From assembly GCF_900113335.1 (NCBI RefSeq), contig NZ_FOOX01000004.1, positions 62,001-126,000 on the forward strand: 64,000 nucleotides of DNA. The letters run 5' to 3'. The translations under genes were made by a program, and so were the position numbers. Positions 36,052 to 44,636 of this stretch are shown here, in pieces. Below the pieces are notes generated by a model. It was not told the origin of the DNA. It saw only the letters and a list, made by a program, of their open reading frames with translations, and did no database searches. Source of the stretch: Desulfotruncus arcticus DSM 17038. GTDB lineage: Bacteria > Bacillota > Desulfotomaculia > Desulfotomaculales > Desulfallaceae. Each line of letters begins with the position of its first letter. The first letter of the stretch is position 1.

Positions 36052-37311
36052 TTGCAAGGACGCGGCAGGGAAAGAGCGCTGCTTTTTATCGCTTTTATTT
36101 ATACATTTACAGGCGGAGTTGTATTATACCTGCGTGAGCCGGGGCAGTATGGGCTGCTGGCTATTGCTGCAGCAGTGGTCACGTTTGCCGCCTTGATGCT
36201 GTTAAGTATCATCTGGCAAAAAAAGGGTGTTGGCTTCGATCAATATATTACCCCGCTGGTTAGCTTTCTGACCGGTACCGGGATGGTGTTTTTAATTAGA
36301 TTGCAGCCGGCTTATGGCTACCGGCAGTTGGTCTGGCTGATTGTCGGGATAGCAGCCTTGTTCTTAACTACCACTTTGGTTTATAACTATCGTTTGCTGG
36401 CAGATTACAAGTATGTTATAGCGGTAACAGGTATACTGGCGCTCCTATTGCCCATATTTTTCGGGATAGAATTGGGGGGGGCCAAGAGCTGGCTGAACCT
36501 TGGTGTCTTTCACCTGCAGCCCTCCGAATTTGTCAAGCTGTTATTGGTGCTTTTCCTGGGCAGCTACCTGGTGGAAAACAGGGTTTTGCTGCACTCGGGC
36601 GGAGATAAAAAATATTTTTTACCCGGTCTCCGCCAGTGGGGGCCGCTGCTGGGAATGTGGCTGGTATCCCTGCTGGTGCTTGTCTTTCAGCGGGACCTGG
36701 GCACAGCCCTGATCTATTTTGCAACCTTTTTGGCTATGCTCTATGCTGCCACTTCGAGGCTTGTTTATGTCCTGGCGGGTACGGTGATGTTTTCTGTGGG
36801 AGGTGTGGCCGCCTACATGGCGGTAGGCCATGTGCATACCCGGGTGGCCATCTGGCTTAACCCCTGGGATTCGGCACAGGGCGCCGGATACCAATTAATC
36901 CAGTCGCTGTATGCCATTAACGCCGGTGGTATTGTCGGCACAGGACTGGATGCCGGGTTTCCCCGGTTTATACCCGCAGTGCACACAGACTTTATCTTTT
37001 CGGCGATATGCGAGGAAACAGGTTTGCTTGGCGGAATAGGGATTTTATTGGTTTTTATTCTTTTGGTATACAGAGGCTTTAAGATTGCCCTGGCTTCACG
37101 CGACGATTATTCTGAAATCTTGGCGGCGGGGTTCACCGCACTGTTGGGACTGCAGGTTTTTATCATCGTCGCCGGGGTAACCAAGCTTCTGCCCATGACA
37201 GGTATTACACTGCCGTTTATCAGTTACGGAGGGAGTTCTTTGGTGGCTAACTTTATTCTGGCGGGAATGCTGCTTAACATATCCGGAGAGAGTTGGCAGC
37301 ATGAAAAATAA
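36052..37311 (+). CDS. FtsW/RodA/SpoVE family SEDS peptidoglycan glycosyltransferase
   Basis: 419 residues with about ten membrane segments. SEDS motifs: IELGGAKSWLNLGVFHLQPSEFVKL, FQRDLGTALIYF, YQLIQSLYAINAGGIVGTGLD, FIFSAICEETGLLGG and GITLPFISYGGSSLVANF. It polymerises lipid II with its cognate class B PBP. Start TTG 36052 is 2 bases after prpC. The pbp gene overlaps by 11 bases, as in SEDS-PBP pairs. RodA and FtsW cannot be told apart here; the cluster resembles rodA-pbpA of mycobacteria. Confidence 0.92.
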   Translation: MQGRGRERALLFIAFIYTFTGGVVLYLREPGQYGLLAIAAAVVTFAALMLLSIIWQKKGVGFDQYITPLVSFLTGTGMVFLIRLQPAYGYRQLVWLIVGIAALFLTTTLVYNYRLLADYKYVIAVTGILALLLPIFFGIELGGAKSWLNLGVFHLQPSEFVKLLLVLFLGSYLVENRVLLHSGGDKKYFLPGLRQWGPLLGMWLVSLLVLVFQRDLGTALIYFATFLAMLYAATSRLVYVLAGTVMFSVGGVAAYMAVGHVHTRVAIWLNPWDSAQGAGYQLIQSLYAINAGGIVGTGLDAGFPRFIPAVHTDFIFSAICEETGLLGGIGILLVFILLVYRGFKIALASRDDYSEILAAGFTALLGLQVFIIVAGVTKLLPMTGITLPFISYGGSSLVANFILAGMLLNISGESWQHEK

Positions 37312-38680
37312 CGTTCGCAGGCTGGCTTATGTCATATTAGCCGGCCTTGTAGCCATTTGCGTCTACCTGGCCCTGATTCCTTATTACCTCAAGCACACTC
37401 CGGGCGGGGGGGCTCTGACTGATCCCCGGATTGCCGCCCGGGAAAACATGATCCAGCGGGGTACTATTTTTGACCGCGAGGGCCGGGTGTTGGCCCGCAG
37501 TGTGCCACAGACGGACGGCGGGTTTGTCAGGGAATATTCCCTGGGCAGCTACGCGTCGCATATAATTGGCTATTATTCCATAAAAGCCGGTTCTGCGGGG
37601 CTGGAAAAAACCAGGGCTTCAGTTTTACTGGGGCTAAATGAGGGAAACCCGTTTTACAGCCTGATGAACAGGGTTACCGGCAAGCCCGGGGTCGGCAATG
37701 ATATGATATTGACCATTGACGCGGATCTCCAGCAATACGTGGCCACTTTGCTCGACGGACAAAAGGGTGCTGCGGTGGTGCTCAATCCGGCCACCGGCGA
37801 GATCCTGGCCTCGGCCAGCTATCCAAGGTTTGATCCCGCCAAGGTCACGGATTATTTAAACCAACCCGATTCACCCCTTTTGGACCGGGCGCTGCAGGGG
37901 GCCTACCCGCCGGGTTCAATATTTAAAATAGTAACCGCTGCAGGGATCTTAACGGATTTGCCCGGTATGACCGATGAAACAATTCAATGTAACGGCGAAC
38001 TTGAAGTTAACGGATTTATTTTAAAGGATAATGCGGTGCATGGAAATGTAGATTTTAAAGAGGCCTTTACCCGGTCCTGCAACGTGGCCTTTGGCCGTTA
38101 CGGGCTGGCGTTGGGGGCCAAGGATTTTGTCAAGCAGGCCGGAGCTTTTGGGATAGGTGTCAGTCCTGATTTCCCCCTGCCGTTATATCAGGGCTATCTG
38201 CCGCGGGTGGATGAATTAGATGGACCTGCACTGGCTTCCAGCGCCATCGGCCAGGGCAAGGTGCTGGTTTCTCCGCTGCAGGCTGCGCTGGTAGCCGGCG
38301 CGGTGGCCAACGGCGGTGAGATAATGAAACCTTACCTCATCTCCCGGTATAGCGGCCCCGGCGGCTTTGAAAAAACATTTAAGCCGGAAAAGTGGCTGGT
38401 ACCTATGACACCGGCTGTTGCCGGCGTATTAAAAGATGAGATGATTGCCGTGGTTCAAAGCGGCACCGGCAAGGCAGCCGCGCTGCCGGGAATTACCGTG
38501 GCCGGTAAAACCGGGTCGGCCGAAAACCCCCACGGTCAAAGCCATGCCTGGTTTGTGGGGTTTGCGCCGGCTGAACAGCCGCGGGTTGTAGTTGCCGTTG
38601 TGCTGGAAAATCAGGGGTCGGGCGGGGCCAAGGCCGCGCCGCTGGCCGGGGAAATATTGCGCCGGGCACTGGAAGGGTAG
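37301..38680 (+). CDS. Class B penicillin-binding protein (PbpA-like transpeptidase)
   Basis: 459 residues. One N-terminal anchor (residues 7-27), a reduced N-terminal module beginning IQRGTIFDREGRVLARS, and the transpeptidase domain: SxxK in PPGSIFKI, SxN in SCNVAF and KTG in AGKTGSAENP. It is short for a class B PBP and close in length to mycobacterial PbpA. It cross-links peptidoglycan on the outer face of the membrane and would pair with the upstream SEDS protein. Confidence 0.92.
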   Translation: MKNNVRRLAYVILAGLVAICVYLALIPYYLKHTPGGGALTDPRIAARENMIQRGTIFDREGRVLARSVPQTDGGFVREYSLGSYASHIIGYYSIKAGSAGLEKTRASVLLGLNEGNPFYSLMNRVTGKPGVGNDMILTIDADLQQYVATLLDGQKGAAVVLNPATGEILASASYPRFDPAKVTDYLNQPDSPLLDRALQGAYPPGSIFKIVTAAGILTDLPGMTDETIQCNGELEVNGFILKDNAVHGNVDFKEAFTRSCNVAFGRYGLALGAKDFVKQAGAFGIGVSPDFPLPLYQGYLPRVDELDGPALASSAIGQGKVLVSPLQAALVAGAVANGGEIMKPYLISRYSGPGGFEKTFKPEKWLVPMTPAVAGVLKDEMIAVVQSGTGKAAALPGITVAGKTGSAENPHGQSHAWFVGFAPAEQPRVVVAVVLENQGSGGAKAAPLAGEILRRALEG

Positions 38681-38719
38681 TTACTAAAAGGTATTTTGGT
38701 TTAGCTCGAGGTGGATAAA

Positions 38720-40597
38720 ATGATTGGTAAACTTCTGGGAAACAGATACGAGATAATTGAAAAAATCGGCGGCGGCGGTATGGCCATAGTCTACAAGGGT
38801 AAGGATACTTACCTTAACCGTATTGTTACCATCAAGATACTGCGCCCCGAATTTACCTCGGATGAAGATTTTATTAAACGTTTTCGCCGCGAGGCCCAGG
38901 CAGTAGCCAGGTTGTCCCACCCCAATATTGTGAATATCCATGATGTGGGGCAGGAAGACGCCATCCATTATCTGGTCATGGAATATGTCCGCGGCGATAA
39001 CTTGCGGGAAATTATTAGAAAAAACGGCTGCCTGTCCCCTGCCGAGGCCACCAGGTTTGCCATACAGGTCTGCGATGCCCTGGAACACGCCCATCAGAAC
39101 AATATCGTGCACAGAGATGTCAAACCGCACAATATATTGGTAACTGAAGAGGGCAGGGCCAAACTGACCGACTTCGGAATTGCCATGGAAGCCTCGGCCG
39201 CCACCATTACCAGAACCGATACAATTATGGGGTCGGTGCATTATTTGAGCCCGGAACAGGCCCGAGGCGAAACGGCCACTGCCAGGTCGGATATTTACGC
39301 TGTGGGGATTCTGCTTTATGAAATGCTGACCGGCTCCAAACCCTATAGCGGTGACACTCCCATCGCCGTGGCGTTAAAGCACATTCAGGAAACACCCAGG
39401 CCAATTCGTGAGGTTAACCCCGAAGTTCCCCGTGAATTGGCTGCCGTGGTCATGCGGGCCATTGAAAAAAACCCGGAAAACAGGTATCAAAGCGCCGGCG
39501 AGCTGGCCCGCCACCTGGAAATGTCCCTGGACGACGGCCAGGCTACGGTAATTTTACCTGCCAATGAGCTGGCGCAAAGGATAAAAACCGAAACAGACGG
39601 GAAAACTGCGGGCAAATCCGGGCCTAAAGCCGGGCTGCGGGAAAAAAGTCCAACCAAGCCCTGGACCTGGGCTATCGTTATTGTTGTGCTGGCGGGGCTG
39701 CTGTCCGGAGGGCTGTATGGTTTTTATAACTACTACATTAACGTACCCGAAATAACTGTGCCCAGCGTGGTGGGCAAAAGTTATGACGAAGCCAAGGAGC
39801 AGCTGGAGGCACTGGGTCTGGAGGTTAACCCACCGGTGGAACAAAACGACGAGGCACCCGAGGGTGAGGTAATCGCACAGGACGTCGGGCCGGACGACCC
39901 GGCGGTAAAGCTGCCCCGGGCCATTACCCTTACCGTAAGCAAAGGGCCGGAATTAACCGATGTACCAAACCTTTATGGTTATACCCGGGACGAAGCGGAA
40001 CAGAAATTAAAGGAAGAGGGGCTGTCGCTGGGGCAGGTCACAGAGTACCACAGTTCGGACGTGGATGCGGGTAAGGTATTTGAACAAGATCCTGAACAGG
40101 GGGCCCAAAAGGCTAAAAACTCCAAGGTGGACATTACAATAAGCCTGGGCCCGGAACAGCAAACCGTTAAGGTGCCTGATTTGACCGGCAAAACCCTGGA
40201 TGAGGCCAGGTCGACCCTTGACGAGCTTAATTTGTCTTTAAGTGAAGACATTGCGTGGGACTATAAGGCGGACTACCCGCACGGCCAAGTGATTGACCAG
40301 GATCCCGCACCGGACGAAGAGGTTGATGAAGGCAGCACGGTTAGCGTAACTTTGAACAACGGCTCGGGACCGGTGGAAAGGACGGCAACGGTTAATATTA
40401 CTAAGGATGACATACCCAATGACGGCCTGGCGCACAAGGTGGAGATAGTGGTTAAAGACGCCGAGGGCAGAGATGTCAAGTATTCAGATACACATGTCTA
40501 TGGCGATAGAATCAATAAAAAGATAACTTACGTCGGCCAGGGTACTGTTGAAATATTTATTGACGATGACAAAATAAAGGAAGCCGAACTAAAGTAA
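38720..40597 (+). CDS. prkC: Membrane Ser/Thr kinase with three PASTA domains (PrkC/PknB type)
   Basis: 625 residues from ATG 38720 (AGGTGG upstream). Kinase domain 1-270: GGGGMAIVYKGKD, catalytic HRDVKPHNILV, DFGIAMEA, and the activation-loop threonines. One membrane segment (about 311-330) and three PASTA repeats follow (starting ITVPSVVGKSYDEA, TDVPNLYGYTRDEA, VKVPDLTGKTLDEA), then a ~70-residue beta-rich tail of unknown type. PASTA domains bind muropeptides or lipid II. Substrates likely include the FHA and division proteins of this cluster. Confidence 0.94.
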   Translation: MIGKLLGNRYEIIEKIGGGGMAIVYKGKDTYLNRIVTIKILRPEFTSDEDFIKRFRREAQAVARLSHPNIVNIHDVGQEDAIHYLVMEYVRGDNLREIIRKNGCLSPAEATRFAIQVCDALEHAHQNNIVHRDVKPHNILVTEEGRAKLTDFGIAMEASAATITRTDTIMGSVHYLSPEQARGETATARSDIYAVGILLYEMLTGSKPYSGDTPIAVALKHIQETPRPIREVNPEVPRELAAVVMRAIEKNPENRYQSAGELARHLEMSLDDGQATVILPANELAQRIKTETDGKTAGKSGPKAGLREKSPTKPWTWAIVIVVLAGLLSGGLYGFYNYYINVPEITVPSVVGKSYDEAKEQLEALGLEVNPPVEQNDEAPEGEVIAQDVGPDDPAVKLPRAITLTVSKGPELTDVPNLYGYTRDEAEQKLKEEGLSLGQVTEYHSSDVDAGKVFEQDPEQGAQKAKNSKVDITISLGPEQQTVKVPDLTGKTLDEARSTLDELNLSLSEDIAWDYKADYPHGQVIDQDPAPDEEVDEGSTVSVTLNNGSGPVERTATVNITKDDIPNDGLAHKVEIVVKDAEGRDVKYSDTHVYGDRINKKITYVGQGTVEIFIDDDKIKEAELK

Positions 40598-40606
40598 GGT
40601 GGATTT

Positions 40607-41500
40607 ATGAGGGGTACCATCATTAAAGCCTATGGCGGATTCTTCTTCGTCCGGGTTGCAGACCGGGTGCTGCGATGCAAAATAAGGGGCAGAATTCGTA
40701 AACATTACGGACAGGTCCTGGTTGGTGACGAGGTCGGCCTCGAATTTGCTGCGTGCCCTGCGGGTGCTGCGGCCTCTGCGCACGATGGGGTTATTACCGA
40801 TATTTACCCCAGGAGCTCGGAACTTACCAGGCCGCCCGTCGCCAATGTAAACCAGGCTGTCATCATTTTTTCCGTTGATCATCCCAAACCAAACACGGTG
40901 CTGCTGGACCGCTTTCTTTTGCAGGCTTACAAGGCGGGAATCGACCCGGTGCTATGCTTTAATAAAATGGACTTAATTGACTTTGGCGACCTGGATTTCT
41001 TTAAGGATTATGAGCCTGCCGGGTATCCGATGGTTAAAATAAGCGCTAAAAGCGGTCAAAATATAGAATTATTGAGACAGCTTTTAAAAGAAAAAATATC
41101 AGTTTTGGCAGGCCCTTCCGGGGTGGGCAAGTCAAGCTTGTTAAATGCCCTGGAACCGGGGCTGCAATTAAAGACGGGTGATATCAGCCAAAAGCTTAAA
41201 CGGGGCAGGCATACAACCAGACACGTGGAACTGATGCCGCTGGCCGGCGGAGGCATGGTTGCCGATACACCGGGCTTTTCCAGTATGTATCTTCCTGCCA
41301 TGCGCAAAGAGGAGTTGTCTGCCTGTTACCCGGAATTTATTGATTACTCGGCGGGCTGCAGATTTTCCGGCTGTCTGCACCACCGGGAACCGGATTGCGC
41401 TGTAAAGGAAGCCGTAGCGGAAGGCCTTATTTCGATATTGCGTTACCAACAATATACCATGCTGCTGCAAGAAGTGACAGAAGCTGAAAGGAGATACTAG
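40607..41500 (+). CDS. rsgA: Ribosome small-subunit-dependent GTPase
   Basis: 297 residues. Circularly permuted GTPase that helps mature the 30S subunit: OB-fold N-terminus (1-70), G4 NKMDL, then G1 [15 protein letters not shown]3 DTPGFSS and a C-terminal zinc site [20 protein letters not shown]. It begins 9 bases after the kinase gene. Firmicute prkC-rsgA-rpe order is kept. Confidence 0.95.
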   Translation: MRGTIIKAYGGFFFVRVADRVLRCKIRGRIRKHYGQVLVGDEVGLEFAACPAGAAASAHDGVITDIYPRSSELTRPPVANVNQAVIIFSVDHPKPNTVLLDRFLLQAYKAGIDPVLCFNKMDLIDFGDLDFFKDYEPAGYPMVKISAKSGQNIELLRQLLKEKISVLAGPSGVGKSSLLNALEPGLQLKTGDISQKLKRGRHTTRHVELMPLAGGGMVADTPGFSSMYLPAMRKEELSACYPEFIDYSAGCRFSGCLHHREPDCAVKEAVAEGLISILRYQQYTMLLQEVTEAERRY

Positions 41501-41502
41501 CA

Positions 41503-42168
41503 TTGGTAAAAATTGCACCATCCATACTATCGGCTGATTTTGCCATCCTGGGTGAACAGGTGAGCAAGGTGGAGCAGGCCGGGGCTGAATTATTACATAT
41601 AGATGTTATGGACGGTCATTTCGTCCCCAACATAACCATCGGGCCCCTGGTCGTGGAAGCGCTGCGCCCGGTGTCCCAACTAATTTTTGATGTACACCTG
41701 ATGATTGAGAACCCGGACCTTTATATTAAGCAATTTGCCCGGGCCGGCGCCGACATTATCACTGTGCATGCCGAAACATGTCCCCACCTGCACCGGACCG
41801 TGCAGGCAATTAAAGAAACAGGGGTAAAGGCAGGTGTTGCCCTGAATCCCTCAACGCCACCGGACATTTTAGAATATGTCCTGGGCCAGTTGGACCTGGT
41901 GCTGGTAATGACGGTAAACCCCGGCTTTGGCGGCCAGAAGTTTATCCGGGAGATGCTGCCTAAGATTAGTAAGATCAAAGCAATGCTGGACCGAATCCAA
42001 TCCACTGCGCTATTGGAGGTTGACGGCGGCGTAAACGTGAACACCGCCGGAGAAGTGGCTGCGGCCGGCGCCGACACGCTGGTTGCCGGTTCGGCCATTT
42101 TCGGAGCGGAAGACCCGGCGGTGGCAGTACAAAAAATAAAAGAAGCGGCCGGCGAAAAAAACCTTTAA
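41503..42168 (+). CDS. rpe: Ribulose-phosphate 3-epimerase
   Basis: 221 residues, TIM barrel. [19 protein letters not shown], the metal-binding [35 protein letters not shown] and EVDGGVN are all present. It interconverts ribulose-5-P and xylulose-5-P. Start TTG with AAAGGAGA upstream. Last gene of the long run from priA. Confidence 0.96.
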   Translation: MVKIAPSILSADFAILGEQVSKVEQAGAELLHIDVMDGHFVPNITIGPLVVEALRPVSQLIFDVHLMIENPDLYIKQFARAGADIITVHAETCPHLHRTVQAIKETGVKAGVALNPSTPPDILEYVLGQLDLVLVMTVNPGFGGQKFIREMLPKISKIKAMLDRIQSTALLEVDGGVNVNTAGEVAAAGADTLVAGSAIFGAEDPAVAVQKIKEAAGEKNL

Positions 42169-42255
42169 AAAAGTGTCAAAATATAGACTTTCTAGAGGAA
42201 AAAAGAGACAATACATATAATATAATTTAGTTAAAATCGAAAGCGGGTGAAAAAC

Positions 42256-42669
42256 ATGCAGAACGAGGGCCAACTGGTAATTTTCGAACTGGCTGATCAA
42301 CTATACGCTCTTCCCATTCAAGAAACCCAGGAAATCATTAGGATGACGGATATAACCAAGGTTCCGAATACCAAACACTTTGTTGAGGGAATTATTAACC
42401 TCAGGGGCAGCATTGTTCCGGTAATTAACCTTAACCGGAGGTTGGGGCTGCCGGAAAAAGAATACGATGAGTCGACCAGAATAATTGTAACTGAGCATAA
42501 CGGGCAAAAGGTTGGCATGATCGTGGACAACGTGCAGGAAGTAGGCAGGTACATTGATGATGAAGTTGAACCACCGGCGGTGGCCGGCGATAATGTAGAT
42601 TATCTCAAAGGCGTGGTAAAAAAAGGAGAAGATCTCTGGCTGCTTCTCAATCTGGGCATGGTGATTTAA
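42256..42669 (+). CDS. cheW: CheW-like chemotaxis adaptor
   Basis: 137 residues, one CheW domain: QLVIFELADQLYALPIQETQEII, VPNTKHFVEGIINLRGSIVPVINL, VGMIVDNVQEV and LLLNLGMVI. CheW links chemoreceptors to CheA. No other chemotaxis gene is nearby, so it may serve a distant array. ATG 42256 with GCGGGTG upstream; the longer GTG start is inside that site. A hairpin follows. Confidence 0.9.
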   Translation: MQNEGQLVIFELADQLYALPIQETQEIIRMTDITKVPNTKHFVEGIINLRGSIVPVINLNRRLGLPEKEYDESTRIIVTEHNGQKVGMIVDNVQEVGRYIDDEVEPPAVAGDNVDYLKGVVKKGEDLWLLLNLGMVI

Positions 42670-42679
42670 TAACAACGTC

Positions 42680-42718
42680 GGCCGGCATCCGGTTTAACGG
42701 GTAACCGGCCTGTTTATT
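42680..42718 (+). terminator. Terminator-like hairpin after cheW
   Basis: GGCCGG and CCGGCC pair around an internal CATCCGGTTTAACGGGTAA that can extend the stem; TGTTTATT follows. Confidence 0.55.
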
Positions 42719-42742
42719 AATAGAGATAAGGAGGAGATGCGC

Positions 42743-43378
42743 GTGTTTGTTAAGGATTATATGAGCCCTTCACCAATTACGATAACAAATCAGACCCCGG
42801 TATTTGAGGCGCTGAGCATAATGCGCAAAAGAAAAATCCACCAGCTTCCCGTGCTGAACAGCCGCGGCAAGTTGACCGGATTAATTACCGAACTCGAATT
42901 GCTTACGGTTTCTCCTTCACCGGCCTCAACTCTGAGCATTTATGAGATGAATTATCTGCTCTCCAAAATGACTGTTAAGGACGTATTAACCAAAGAGCCG
43001 GTTATCGTTGAGCCCTCTTGCACCATTGAAGAGGCCGCCTTAAAAATGCGCGAACACAGTATCAGGTGCCTGCTGGTGGTGGAAAATGATGAACTTAAAG
43101 GAATCATCACCCAGACCGATGTTTTTGATGCTCTGATCAGAACCTTCGGGCTGCACAAGGCAGGTGTGCGAATGGTGCTGGAAATGGATGATAAGGTAGG
43201 AGCCCTGGCCGATGTTTTAAATATTGTCAGAGAACATGGCTTGAACGTATTGGGTGTAGCCTGCAGGGATAAAGATGACAGCAGTGTTCAGGTTATGCTC
43301 AGGCTGAGGGCGGCGAATGTGGATGAATTGGAAAAAAGTTTAAACAAAAATGGCATTCGTGTAATATATGTAAGTTAA
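42743..43378 (+). CDS. CBS-pair and ACT domain protein (AcuB-like)
   Basis: 211 residues. Two CBS motifs: VKDYMSPSPITITNQTPVFEA to KLTGLITELEL, then VKDVLTKEPVIVEPSCTIEEA to ELKGIITQTDVFDAL. A C-terminal ACT-like domain follows (about 145-211, MDDKVGALADVLNIVREHGLNVLG). The family binds adenosine nucleotides and is known as AcuB in Bacillus; its role is unsettled. GTG 42743 fits the AAGGAGGAG spacing better than ATG 42737. It may be co-transcribed with the regulator that follows 65 bases later. Confidence 0.85.
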   Translation: MFVKDYMSPSPITITNQTPVFEALSIMRKRKIHQLPVLNSRGKLTGLITELELLTVSPSPASTLSIYEMNYLLSKMTVKDVLTKEPVIVEPSCTIEEAALKMREHSIRCLLVVENDELKGIITQTDVFDALIRTFGLHKAGVRMVLEMDDKVGALADVLNIVREHGLNVLGVACRDKDDSSVQVMLRLRAANVDELEKSLNKNGIRVIYVS

Positions 43379-43443
43379 GTAATTATAATGAATTAACAGA
43401 CGCCAAATATAGCAAGATAAATAAAAAAGGGTAGGGAAAACTG

Positions 43444-44118
43444 ATGCACGAAGAACAACCACAAGTCCACCTGGCCAGGTATATCACCATAGCCGTGGAT
43501 ATTGCCACCAGAATCATTCGCGGTGAATACCGGATCGGACAAAAAATATTTGGCAGGTCTACTCTGGCGGGAAAATATAATGTTTCCCCTGAGACCATCA
43601 GAAGGGCGCTGACATTGCTTCAAGAGAGAGGCATTGTGGATGTGATGCCCGGAGTGGGCGTAGTGGTGAAGTCGGACCGGGCTGCTCGTGAATACCTTGC
43701 TGATTACAACCAGAAAAAGGTATTGCTTGACATACAGGAGAGGTTGACAGAGCTATTAAAAGAAAGGGAAAAGCTAAACAGCGAAATAGATAAACTCACC
43801 AACCAGCTGTTGGATTACACTTTTAAAATGGCCGGACGCCTTCAAAAACTGGATGAAATAACTGTTCCGGATGGCTCACCCCTGCTGGGCAAATCCCTGG
43901 CTGAAGCAGATTTTAGAGCCAGAACCGGCGCAACGGTGCTTTCAATTTATCGCAACGGTCATGAAATTCTGTCCCCGGAAGCCAAAACGAGCTTGCATGC
44001 CGGTGATGTACTAATTGTGGTTGGCACTCCGGAATCCGCCAGAATGGTAGCCCAGTTGGTTAATGGTAACGATAATGGCAATGACAGTGAACTGGGCCGG
44101 CCTGAGGTAAATGTATAG
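43444..44118 (+). CDS. BusR-like regulator: GntR-type winged helix plus RCK_C (TrkA-C) domain
   Basis: 224 residues. The N-terminal winged HTH (about 10-78) has RIGQKIFGRSTLAGKYNVSP and ETIRRALTLLQERGIVDVMP. A coiled-coil (about 90-130, QERLTELLKEREKLNSEIDK) leads to an RCK_C domain (138-210): VPDGSPLLGKSLAEADFRAR and LHAGDVLIVVGTPES. This is the domain order of BusR, the c-di-AMP-responsive repressor of the glycine-betaine transporter busAB in streptococci and lactococci. Its natural target here may be the opuA operon 11 kb away (inference). A GGGAAAACTG region precedes the ATG; the site is weak. Confidence 0.85.
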   Translation: MHEEQPQVHLARYITIAVDIATRIIRGEYRIGQKIFGRSTLAGKYNVSPETIRRALTLLQERGIVDVMPGVGVVVKSDRAAREYLADYNQKKVLLDIQERLTELLKEREKLNSEIDKLTNQLLDYTFKMAGRLQKLDEITVPDGSPLLGKSLAEADFRARTGATVLSIYRNGHEILSPEAKTSLHAGDVLIVVGTPESARMVAQLVNGNDNGNDSELGRPEVNV

Positions 44119-44138
44119 TTTTGTGGCAATTGGTCAAT

Positions 44139-44168
44139 AATACCTCCCAAATAACTTTGGGAGGTATT
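44139..44168 (+). promoter_or_regulatory. Perfect 13-bp hairpin enclosing a Shine-Dalgarno sequence
   Basis: AATACCTCCCAAA (44139-44151), loop TAAC, TTTGGGAGGTATT (44156-44168). GGGAGG (44159-44164) is the ribosome binding site of the 40-residue ORF starting at 44172. No T-run follows, so it is a poor terminator, and the stem would block ribosome access. Confidence 0.7.
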
Positions 44169-44171
44169 AAT

Positions 44172-44294
44172 ATGGGCTTTAAGGACCTCGAAAAAAGAGT
44201 ACAGGATTATCGAAAAGCCGAAGAAGACAAAAACAAAGCCTGTGAATTGCAGCCGGAATTAACATCAGTTGAAGATGAAGACAGCGTAGAGTAA
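44172..44294 (+). CDS. Small charged protein, 40 residues
   Basis: Reads MGFKDLEKRVQDYRKAEEDK then NKACELQPELTSVEDEDSVE. Highly charged, likely helical, one cysteine. A strong GGGAGGT 7-8 bases before the ATG supports translation, but the site is embedded in a perfect hairpin. It follows the BusR-like regulator by 53 bases and is followed by a terminator. No family recognised. Confidence 0.6.
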   Translation: MGFKDLEKRVQDYRKAEEDKNKACELQPELTSVEDEDSVE

Positions 44295-44345
44295 ACATAA
44301 CGCATTAAACATAAAGTGGCCAACTTAAACAGTTACATTAGATAG

Positions 44346-44392
44346 CACCGAGACTCCATTTGCACTATGGCAAAGGAGTCTCGGTGTCTTTA
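44346..44392 (+). terminator. Terminator after the small ORF
   Basis: CACCGAGACTCC pairs with GGAGTCTCGGTG around a loop that itself can pair, followed by TCTTTATT. Confidence 0.8.
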
Positions 44393-44445
44393 TTAGCTTG
44401 TACAACCGTTCGGATGTATTTTTTTACATTCCAGCAGTAAAAATG

Positions 44446-44474
44446 TTGTGATACTTTAGGTGTTGTAATATAAT
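44446..44474 (+). promoter_or_regulatory. Promoter of the acyl-CoA synthetase gene
   Basis: TTGTGA (44446-44451), 17-base spacer, TATAAT (44469-44474). About 160 bases of AT-rich leader follow before the gene. Confidence 0.7.
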
Positions 44475-44636
44475 GAAAATAATATTTATTTGGAATATTT
44501 AAAAAAGGGAAAAAGAGGGGGGAGCATTTTTACTGTTTTTTATCGACTATCGTTAAGTAACTGTTCAACTAGGTTTCAAAGATAGATTTTTTTAAATATC
44601 TTTAATCTTTAATAAATGAGGGGAGGAATCTTTTTA

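Noticed and set aside
42216..42226. Overlapping TATAAT boxes before cheW as a promoter
   Set aside because: No convincing -35 element at proper spacing; left unannotated.
44139..44168. Hairpin after the BusR-like gene as a normal terminator
   Set aside because: No T-run follows; the second arm is a Shine-Dalgarno. A true terminator lies at 44346-44392.
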